A DNA stretch of 64,000 nucleotides from Sthenelais limicola (taxonomy: Eukaryota; Annelida; Polychaeta; Phyllodocida; Sigalionidae): assembly GCA_942159475.1 (NCBI GenBank), contig OW804096.1, positions 42,779,744 through 42,843,743 of the forward strand, written 5' to 3'. Positions 54,821 to 64,000 of this stretch are shown piece after piece (within the stretch, counting starts at the first letter, position 1; the number at the start of each line of letters is the position of its first letter). A program made the position numbers and the translations under genes. Under the pieces are notes generated by a model that worked only from the letters and a program-made list of their open reading frames with translations, made no database searches and was not told where the DNA came from.

Positions 54821-56906
54821 ATGTGGATCTAATAGATAAGCATAGCGAAAACTGAATGTTGACAATTTGAAAATTGACAATTTCTTTCTGATGACACCAT
54901 ATCGTCAGACCTGTTCTCAGGGGTCATCAGTATTGGACAGACATGAGCATTGGCACTTATTCAAAGAATCTTTCAGTGAATATTATAAGGCGTTTCGAGA
55001 TCTGAGAAGTACATGAACTCACATATATTTGACCCATTCTCACGAAAGCCCAAAAAGGGTCAACATTATATGTTGCCTGATCGATCTGAGAGTTGGTTGG
55101 TTTGAAGGTATTACATAGGTGGAAACATATCTCAGTTTGCCATTAATTCTTTTAACATTTCTTTATTCAGGAGAACAATAGTGGCAGGTGCCAACCTATC
55201 TATCTTTATATGGCTAGGGTAGGACCCTGTCTTCAGGCCATATCCTAAATGCAATGTTGTACTTTAAGACAATTTGCCAATAAATTGGATCATTATTTTT
55301 GGTACAGGAGCTTGTCAAAGATCAGTGTGATAACACTTAGTAGTTGATATGAATAAACTAAAATGATATATAAGTATGAACATATATATGACATGAACAG
55401 ATGTGAACAGTGTGATCACGCCGGGCGTGGTCACGCCAATTGTGAGAGACACTATTGCCTAGGGTGTGAGAAACTTCCAATCGTGGTCTCAGAGTCTATG
55501 CTTTTGAAATTGGGCTATTTAGATGAGGATCATTCAATTATGTTGAAAAGCACATACATTAATATCTGGCGACGTTTTCCCTCTGTAATTTAGCCATTTC
55601 TCATTTAACAAGATTATGAGCATAAATCCTGCCAATATATTTGACTTTTATACACCATTTTGTTCAGTTTTCATCCCCCATTGTATGGTATGACTTGGAT
55701 TTAATTATATCAATTCAATTAGATTTGATTCCAATATAACTATGAGTTGGGCAGTGATTTATTTAGGTATTTTCCTTGATTTGATAGTATATAATCAAGA
55801 AAATATATGTCATAGATACACAAAAGTATATATTTTTTTATTTAAAGCTCATGTCAGGACGGATGTATCTAGTCAATTCATTTGTTTTTAAGATCAAGAA
55901 AAACTGCACAGAGCAAAAGAAAAACAATATTCTGCGATGACCATCAATTACATCCGTCTGTAAGATCGTGAACTCAACTAATGTAATATAGGTACTATAT
56001 TTACTGTTCATTTTGTCACAATGTCCCGTGCAGTTAAGCATTCCTTTATACAGTGGCAATACCCATATATACCATACACCGTTCTATAGTGTGTGTATTT
56101 ACATGATAGAGAGGACAAAGAGCCTGTTGATGTTTGAACGTAACATAGATCTACATACGAATAGTTACCATGCACTGCAATAGTATAGAATGGTGAATAA
56201 GTTACAAGCAGTTTCTGTATTGCGAAACATTCCATTGAAGCACTAATTTTTCTCAAAAGCCCACATGATGGAATTGCAGTATAACTTGAAATGTTTGAAT
56301 ACGGGCACTCCGACTCAGTAGCCTTAGCTGTAAAAAGGTAAGAAAAGTATATTTCCAGTTGAGGGATTGGCGTCCACTGCCACGGGTATAATGGAAATGA
56401 ATGGAGGCACTGGATGCTCCTCTGTTGGCCGCATTTGCCCTTAGGAATGTTGTGAACAAACACATGCGTGTAACTTAGGAGTTTCATGTCTCTTCCTTTA
56501 GCTTATACTAATTATAGGTTCACGATTGGTAAACAAATGTGACAAATACAACCCTCTGTTGCCGCGTAAAAGGGTATATCCTTCATAGATTTCTGTGGTC
56601 ATTGCAGCCAGATACACAATAAAACTTTAGAACAGAACTAGGCATTGTTCTACATTGTTTTACCCTTAGAAAGGGTTTGTCAACACTTTCTACTAAATTC
56701 TTGCCGTTTCTGAATGAGTGCCTCTGCAATGTGCACCCTTACCGGACATGCCGGATGTGAGCCTGATTAGCAGGCACTGGTTGCGCTTTTGCTACCTCCA
56801 ATTTGCCTCTGGTGAAGAGCTAACCATGCATTTGTTCTTGTTCCTGGAATGCCTGTATTGGACTAACGCTTAACGAAATCCTAAATCCCAAAAGAAATTG
56901 TTATTG
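54821..56906. other. Intergenic DNA with two unsupported frames
   Basis: A 159-codon minus frame (56008-56487) lacks any recognisable domain and is near the length expected by chance in this much sequence. A retroposon-like CTTTATTCAGGA word lies at 55162. The CxxC-rich frame at 55363 is listed separately. Confidence 0.4.
55363..55593 (+). CDS. Small CxxC/HxC-rich frame, possible transposase zinc-finger remnant
   Basis: The 76-codon frame contains RCEQCDHAGRGHANCERHYC then LGCEKLPIV. The C-x2-C ... C ... YC-x2-C spacing recalls the Cys-rich C-terminus of piggyBac-type transposases (RCxxC...R...YCxxC...). No catalytic domain is seen upstream and the frame is short, so this may be chance; part of the sequence is also a local palindrome (GTGATCACGCC-GGGCGTGGTCAC). 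Confidence 0.2.
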   Translation: MIYKYEHIYDMNRCEQCDHAGRGHANCERHYCLGCEKLPIVVSESMLLKLGYLDEDHSIMLKSTYINIWRRFPSVI

Positions 56907-57450
56907 TTTTTTTTACACAACTTTATTCAATATGTCAACATAATCATTTCTCTCTCGGGGTAGATCACATCAAGGTTACATCTTATCCTCTCTTCATCAT
57001 GTGAGTGAGTTTATGCTTTGTTACCTTCATATCATATTTTCCTATATGTATATTCCTCTGGCGTTGTTATTGTATATTTTGTTAAAAAGAAATATTGGTT
57101 TTGACCAAGGAAAAAGGTGGATTCCCTCCATACTCCATTATTTTAAATGGATAACCAGCCTGCCAAATTAAAACTTTGAATTTGGTGAGAGGCAAGAGTT
57201 GAACAACTCCGAAAGTCTTTGCAGAAAATATAAAGAAATGAGCGTTGTCATCGGCAGTGATTCTCTGCTTCTAATTTGTCAGAACCCCGGATTTACCGCC
57301 ATAAATCAAAATATCCCTTATTTCCCGACCAAGTTTTTCGTTGGAATTTCGGACCTGGAGGAGGAAATGGTGTTATTTCCGAATTTCAATTTTATTTTGA
57401 TGTATTGTGAAAGAAAATAGCGTTTTCCACCTTAGGTTTTCCATTCCACC
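56907..57450 (-). mobile_element. Retroposon 3' end on the minus strand (LINE-like tail)
   Basis: Read on the minus strand, AATAAAG (about 56922-56927) is followed by TTGTGT and an A8 run (56907-56914), the layout of a LINE/SINE 3' terminus. The same AATAAAGTTxGTGTAAAA form appears at 6412-6435. The body (57180-57420) shares words (TTTGCAGAAAAT, AATAGTTCC-like) with 35330-35400, suggesting a family. No RT domain is readable; the 5' limit is not defined. Confidence 0.4.
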
Positions 57451-60400
57451 TGATGCTATACTTTCAGTTCACAGAACTACTCAGAGAAAGATTTGTAATA
57501 GACTGTATCATCCTTGGCATAATCCTTATTTTAGAAGCAATAGTGATAAATCTAAGGGAAGGCAGGGCTGTTCTTTCCCAAGTTCTACGTTTTTTTATGT
57601 ATTCTGTGGGGAAATGGCGTATGATATTTTTTAGATATGTGATCAAATAGTCATACCTTGACAGATAACACCGAGTATTCCTCATACCATCTTAAAAGGA
57701 ACTTGCACCACCTCAATGTATATCGATCACCCTTAGGGACCCGTCTAGTGACAGCAATTATTCACAGTCTGTTTGTTCCTCTCTCGAATGCTCTGAAATC
57801 CCTTCCCGCTTTCCCCAGGTTTACTTCCTCTCCGAGCTTGGCTTTTCCTCTATCAGTTGAGTTTTTTTAGTTTTATCTCATACGCTAAGACCTTGTTTTT
57901 TCCTCCTTCCAATACCAGTAGTTGGAAACAAATATTTTAAACCAAATAATTAATTGGTGATTAGCACGAACCACAAACTAAGCATCTGCTCGACATCCTA
58001 CACTTCCTCTCTTCCCCCTAATCTATACTTACTTCCTATTTCGTCGACGCACATTCTCCTAGACCTCATCATTTAAATTCCTTTTGGTATACTTCTCAGA
58101 CTTATCGCCATCTCTTTATTAATCAACATATCAGTTTTGCCCATAGTAGTATGTCAACAATCGGCCCCACATTCCTCGTATTTCCAAGTCGAACGGATGA
58201 GAGACAGTAGGTGGCTTCAACCTTAAGGAAGAAACGATGTGCTGGGGAGAGATGAGAAGCTTATCAAGGAAGTATGGATGTAGGATGGTGATTGGGATAT
58301 CGAGCCAGGAAGAGGGAATTACTGCCCATGTTGTTATCTAAAAGGAAGTGTTTACTTCATTGAGAGGAGTTAATTTTAAAGGCACAACTGGATGTATTTT
58401 GTATTTGCATTCATTTTTAACTTGGTAAAAGTAGGGATATTGTCACCAGTCCCGCATTTCATGACATCAGTAATTCTTTTCGAAGGCTAAATAAAATTAA
58501 CGGAATGCTTTTAAAGGCAAGTCTCAGAGAAGAATTAAAAATGGTATTTTCCGTTTCTTCTACGGGAGTGTAGATGGAAAACATGGAAGTCTGGTTAATT
58601 GCTAATACCGTGGCCGCACGTATGGAACCTTGATGAATGGTTGATGAATATCAGAGCCATATATGCCGACGCTAAGGAATAAAGAGATGACAAGTGAACT
58701 AGGTTTGGCCAGAACAGCCAGAAGCTGTTTAATAATCAAATATCCCAATCGATATCCACAAATACATAACATATTAACAAGTATCACAGAGTAATATTTC
58801 GAGAATAAGGTAGGTAAACAGGCAATATCAGACATTGTGAAAACACAGCATAAAAGTTTAAAATTTCCGCGCTGATCGAGCGAGGTATTGCCTGATGGTC
58901 TCATAGGTTGATTATGACGTCACACGGGTTCCCTTAGCAAGGGGCCAAGGGGTGCGTGGCAATATAAGCACTGCGGATGCAGCTTCACTTTTTGGGGCGT
59001 TGTCAATGTCATGGCATTCATTCCCTCTGTAGTATGGCTTGCATATAGTATATACAGTATAAAACTAGTATATATAATGCATACTTTCAGCACACCACCA
59101 TCATACAATTGTTCTCAAATGCTAACTTTCGTTAAATAAAATAAGTAATATTTCTCCCCAGACTCCCCTTTATTATTATTCCTCGTATAGCAATACCTTT
59201 TTCATTATTTGATTAGGTGCATAGAACCGTTCCTAAAACTCGATTTGGGAAAAGAACGAATGATAAGGAAAACTTGAAACCTAATAAGTGACGAAATAAC
59301 GATAGAAGATTAATCGGTTTATATTGCAAATGGTGGCTGTGGGAAAAGTATTCCTGTAATGGAAATAATGGTCTGAGCCAGAATTATATCAATCTATTCC
59401 GCTGACTTGCTCCTTCAAAGCCATGACTGCGATGGAAAAACAGGCATTTGGTGGAAAACAGACATGTGAGCAATGAACAGTTCTCTGAGGAGCAGGAGCG
59501 TAAACACAGGAAATAAAGACTAGACGTGGAATAATCTAGGGCCTATACCCATGCCTGTCGCTTTTAGGACTACATCATTGGGAGTCTAGGTGTTTCTGTT
59601 CTATGAATCCGGTTGTTAAGCATGAGGATCAACAGGTATTATATTTGAAAGATGGTCCAAAGTTTACAAACATCAAAAGTATACCATCTTTGTTATGAAT
59701 TGGGGATTCTAATCTCGACGCTCGACCTAATACTGTACTTTCAACTTAGCCAACAATAGGTCAGTTCGCCAGCCCTCTACACATCCAGAACCAGCTCAAC
59801 AATTTTATTAGACACAATTTTGTATTAATTCCGTGATACCTTTCATTTGTCCAATACCGCGTCTACATAGTAATTATTATATTTTATTCCAGTTTAATCA
59901 AGATACAGTATTTCGTTCTACCAACGAGAATAAATTCAAAAGAGTGTGAACTCATGAGTCGGCAGAAAGATGTAACAAATTTCCCCATCTTATCTTGGAA
60001 TCTGATGGCCCAGGCGGTCATCCCTTTCATCCGAGGTTGTTTGTAACTTCTTAAAGGGCCTTCAGTCTCCCTTCTCATTTTCCGTTTTGGAGGTGCAAGT
60101 GAAGTTTCTTTCATTATTGTTTAAATATTGCATGAATCTGATTTATAAGTTGACAATCAGGTTCAGAACATCTATAGCTCGGGACCAGTACACCTGATTT
60201 GTGAAAATAAAATAAAACTGGGCCAGTATCATGAAGTAATTCATTTGTTGACTAATTTTCAATCAGTTTTTTCCATTTGATCATATCTTCCGATTTGATT
60301 TGAAGCACCTAAAACATATCAATGTGTAGCCTAATGATTTCTCCATCCATGGTCTCATGGTAATTCTTCAAATCAGATCGGAACAATGTTAAATGTGGTG

Positions 60401-61210
60401 ATATTTCAATTTCTCTGTATAAATTAATGAGTTGAAATGTGCCAGAACATGTGGGTTTTATGGCATTTTATGGCCTTTTATGGTCCTTTCCCCGATTTTC
60501 TCCACCAGACCCCTTACTGTGGTTCCCAGCAGGGTCAAACAAGCTCGGGTATAGCATCGGACATAGTTCCCACTCTCCTGTTCCATACTCGTTCCATACT
60601 CGTTGGTTCTACTCACCATTAATTTTTATTTCCCATGTACAACCTTATAACATTCTGGACGCAAAAACCGAGCATAATTTGTAATTACATTATAAATAAC
60701 ATATTTGCCCAAGGGTACAGCTCCACTGCTACAGTAATATTAGACTTGATTTCCTTCGGTTATTGTTTGGTTTATGAAATTAGCGTACGCCAATGCTTTT
60801 TAGTGTAAGGGGTGTGCGCTACAGTAATTAAAATGACTACTGGTACACTTTCTTCAACAAACTGGTTGTGCTTTCGAAATAAAGCCTACAGGAAACTTAT
60901 TGATAGCCTATAGATCTACGATTACCTTAGGCTTATTTTATCGACTGAACATAGGAAACATTTCCAGTGAAAGGAAACATTTTTGTGGGTCTTCTTAACT
61001 CGTGATGTCACTAACTCTACCTACCCACAACCCTCAATATACTCCACACATAACCCTCACCTCAAGGTTAAGGGCCTTGGTTCACCTTTGATGAACAAAT
61101 CCTACTTTTTGATGACTCAGGCATAAGATGGCTGTGGTCAGTTTCAAATTTCCATCATTTTAAGTCTATAATAAAAGGCGTCAGGGAATACTTAAGAAAA
61201 ATAATTGTTC
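57451..61210. other. Intergenic DNA, no gene seen
   Basis: A pyrimidine-rich segment lies at 57760-58050. An 11-bp tandem TTCCATACTCG (two copies) lies at 60581-60602. A CRE-like TGACGTCA is at 58916-58923 without other promoter features. No exon recognised. Confidence 0.4.
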
Positions 61211-61557
61211 ATGTAGACCTCAGAAATTACTTAAGAAATGATCAAATAACGTTAACTATTACCAAATGCCCCACTTATGGATAACAACTGCGGGGCAGAG
61301 GATACCTAGTAGTAGTAAAGGCGGGAGTTGCTCTCCCGCAGATAAAAGTGCTCGCTCGCCAAGCTTCTGGTCAGAAATTATCGTCGTCCACTCAACCTCC
61401 GCGCTAGCCGCAGAGAGCTGGGAAGATGAATACACCTGTACTGCTTGTACTGAAGGTAATAAACACAGCCAAATTTGCCCATAGCTTCTACCGAAAGACT
61501 TGTGCCATTATACGGACACCACCGACGTGAACCTTTGGCTCTCTTATAATTGAAATT
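61211..61557. repeat. 347-bp tandem duplication, copy 1
   Basis: Begins ATGTAGACCTCAGAAATTAC and ends TATAATTGAAATT. The adjacent 61558-61904 repeats it at exactly 347 bp spacing with three substitutions. It contains a GC-rich block with a small hairpin (CGGGAGTTGCTCTCCCG, about 61323) and an open plus frame at 61266-61484 ending in a donor-like GAAG/GTAATA. Confidence 0.95.
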
Positions 61558-61904
61558 ATGTAGACCTCAGAAATTACTTAAGAAATGATCAAATAACGTT
61601 AACTATTACCAAATTCCCCACTTATGGATAACAACTGCGGGGCAGAGGATACCTAGTAGTAGTAAAGGCGGGAGTTGCTCTCCCGCAGATAAAAGTGCTC
61701 GCTCGCCAAGCTTCTGGTCAGAAATTATCGTCGTCCACTCAACCTCCGCGCTAGCGGCAGAGAGCTGGGAAGATGAATACACCTGTACTGCCTGTACTGA
61801 AGGTAATAAACACAGCCAAATTTGCCCATAGCTTCTACCGAAAGACTTGTGCCATTATACGGACACCACCGACGTGAACCTTTGGCTCTCTTATAATTGA
61901 AATT
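61558..61904. repeat. 347-bp tandem duplication, copy 2
   Basis: Same unit, three differences from copy 1: G to T in AAATGCCCC/AAATTCCCC (which removes the ATG of the open frame), C to G in CTAGCCGC/CTAGCGGC, and T to C in GCTTG/GCCTG. The last two are third-position and synonymous (Ala, Ala) in the open frame. The frame otherwise stays intact. Confidence 0.95.
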
Positions 61905-64000
61905 CCATTTGACGTATTACAACAAAGTCTGGAGGTCCCCGCAACCATGTAACACAAGTCCTCAAAATTCCCTGTGTCTATATATGAGGGCGACAACCTC
62001 AGACAATTTTCGTTTGTTCATCAGTGGTCTTTCATATTAGTTTCGATTGAAGTCTAAACTGGAACCGAATGAGAGAGGATTTGTTTCCATTCCTTTTGCT
62101 ATAGTAGCTAAGAATCACGACAAAGATCTATAAATTTGATGTGCATGCTGGGACGAAAGCCAGGCAGTGTACTTGGATGTTACAACACAAAGGTCAGAAG
62201 CTATGCCTATCACTTCATGAATACTAGCAGGCCAGTCTGAAATGGTCCAGTGCACGGAGGGGTCTTCCTTGAGGTTGTTGTTATTCTCTCCGGCTGTTCT
62301 CCCAATCGAATCGGGTTCTTTGTTCGCTATGGGCAATGAGGGCGAGGGAGAAACATAAATGTAAACAACTGGAGTTGAACCTAGCTGTCAATAGGTGACT
62401 ATATGCCACCGAAGAAAAAGAATATGAGATACTTTACTGTAGTCATGAGTTGTATCACAGAACTCAAGGTTCTGTGGTTGTATTGACCTTTCCTAACTGC
62501 CCTATTTGTACCATCCATTCCCATCATCTGTACATATTTTCCTGCACTAACATTTTAAACCATTGTTTCACTTTCATCTGAATGTCTGAAGTCTTTAATA
62601 ATTTCTTAAGCTAGTTAACGGGGCTATAGCATTTCCTTTTGAAGTAGTAATGTTCAGCATTTTTCAATGATCAAGCCGGCAGCGGACAATATATCGTATA
62701 CATATATATTGTGTGCTCACGAGGTATACAGTATAAATTGGCTGTACTGTCATAGTGTCGAATATAAAGGTCCAGAGATGAAGGCATGATCTTGTATTGG
62801 CGCACATCAGAGAATTTACTTATTTCTTTCCATTCCATGCATGAAGTTTTTAAAAAGTTTCAAACGTAAATTAATTAAATAGACGTAATGTGTTGTTTCC
62901 TGGAGTGGCGTATGAAATGTGGATGGATTTGGATAAAACTGGCATGCGCGGTGGTGGTATTCTAGTTCGAAAAAAAGCTAAAATTTAATGGGGATTTTCC
63001 CATGGAATAAAAGTAAGAAAACCTAGCGTGAAGGCCGTCAGCCGAGTTGCCTCCTGGTCTTATACCTTAATTGTACTATAATCTTACTCTGGTCTCTAAC
63101 TTCACGATATTTCTTTTGAAAAAATCATTTAAGGCAATATCATATTTAATTTACATCAAAATATACATTACATCACAAGCCCACTCTGTACATTATACGC
63201 ATCTTCATTTGTGTCGATTGTGTTCATATTTATTTTCAGCATGAAGCATACATAAATGAAGACTCAATGAATATGATTGCAATACCGGTACTTCATCTTT
63301 CAAATCTTAGAAAAACTAGTAGTAATGACTATGTAGGATATGTTTTCTCTACACGATCTGGCAATTCATCACATGTGTGCGAAAACGAGCAGACGACAAA
63401 ACCTGCCCTTCCATCCGATATTTACTTTATCGTTTCTTTCTAATATTGACATCGTTGGGAGAGTAGCTACCAATCTTGTCTGACTCCATCAACCGGCTGG
63501 AGGCAACTAAATGGAGGTAAAAACAATTCAATTATGAGATGTTTAAAAACCTGCAAACTTTTAATGAAGTCCTTAGTTTTAGTTTAACAGAATTATTTTT
63601 TCCTCGCTGATTCTGAAAGGCCCTATCAAATATCAAGAAGGCGACAAAACACACATCGACATTTGTAGAGAAGTTAAATTCGCAAATTAAGAAGTTGTTT
63701 ATGACGACTATGATGAAAACGTTTTATTGACTGTGTTAAAAATTCGATACAGAATGTTTTCCTGAAACAAAATACTCTGAATAACTGTGTTCGATGCAGA
63801 TCAATTAGATTCACATATAGCTGCTAAGACTGTACGGAGGATAGATCTTTTCACTGGATTGCCCTAGTTATCATTTCTCGGCCTCTAATGATGTCTGAAA
63901 AGTGGATGTTCTGACAATAAATCTTCCGATTGGGAGGAAGGTATCATATTCCATTGTCTTCACATTGGTTCCATCGATTCCCATCGCTCTTTCAAGCGAA
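61905..64000. other. Intergenic or intronic DNA, nothing recognised
   Basis: No exon, RNA gene or paired terminal repeat was recognised up to the window end. A 73-codon minus frame at 62115-62336 lacks a domain. Confidence 0.4.

Noticed and set aside
56008..56487. 159-codon minus-strand open frame
   Set aside because: Longest uninterrupted frame outside the retroelements, but it has no recognisable domain and no splice context. With stops at roughly one in 18 codons in AT-rich DNA, one frame of this length in 64 kb is expected by chance.
61266..61484. Small nuclear RNA gene in the 347-bp repeat
   Set aside because: The GTGCTCGCTCGCC word resembles the U6 start only superficially; the rest does not match U1, U2, U4, U5, U6 or minor spliceosomal RNAs as I know them.
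1..64000. CRISPR array or prokaryotic operon
   Set aside because: No regular spacer-repeat pattern; coding density, introns and transposon types are those of an animal genome.

Overview
This is AT-rich animal nuclear DNA with long gene-poor stretches, GT/AG introns, many inverted-repeat (MITE/foldback) elements and both LINE and tyrosine-recombinase-type retroelements. The mix (Ngaro/DIRS-like RT, LINEs with a YADD box, hAT-like MITEs, and a cys-loop receptor gene with short exons and long introns) suggests an invertebrate metazoan, probably marine (lophotrochozoan, ambulacrarian or cephalochordate). The sequence alone does not settle the phylum. There are no operons and no prokaryotic features.

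Layout. 1-2500: the 5' part of a Ngaro/DIRS-like retrotransposon on the minus strand. It has an intact gag (SAM-like segment, coiled coil, CCCH finger) followed, in the same frame after a single TAG, by an open RT/RNase H reading frame that runs off the window edge. 2500-32000: mostly non-coding, carrying a 150-bp dispersed repeat (two copies 4 kb apart), many hairpins, several TIR elements (15.3-16.3, 17.1-17.5, 19.6-21.6, 22.8-23.0, 26.0-26.6, 27.4-28.5 kb) and a decayed minus-strand LINE RT (28.7-29.4 kb). 32.0-33.1 kb: a foldback element nested inside TIRs. 33-42 kb: gene-free, with dispersed repeats. 42.4-43.0 kb: an unidentified exon-like minus-strand reading frame broken by one TGA.

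44.2-44.9 kb: the one confidently recognised host gene. Two plus-strand exons encode the signal peptide and the first part of the ligand-binding domain of a nicotinic acetylcholine receptor-like (cys-loop) subunit. The rest is not visible, so either the next intron is very long or the gene continues past the window. 49.7-51.5 kb: a 5'-truncated, frameshifted plus-strand LINE with a clear 3' end (AATAAA plus poly A). 51.9-53.1 kb: a promoter-like CpG/CCAAT/CRE cluster with a candidate tiny first exon, followed by a large hairpin and a candidate second exon. 53-64 kb: no recognised gene; a CxxC-rich small frame at 55.4 kb, a retroposon 3' tail at 56.9 kb, and a recent 347-bp tandem duplication at 61.2-61.9 kb.

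The parts do not form one pathway. The window is a transposon graveyard around the 5' end of a receptor gene. The most interesting signals are the in-frame gag-TAG-pol junction, a set of hairpins with unrelated stems but a similar GC-rich apex, and several apparently non-autonomous TIR elements with unusual internal repeat motifs.
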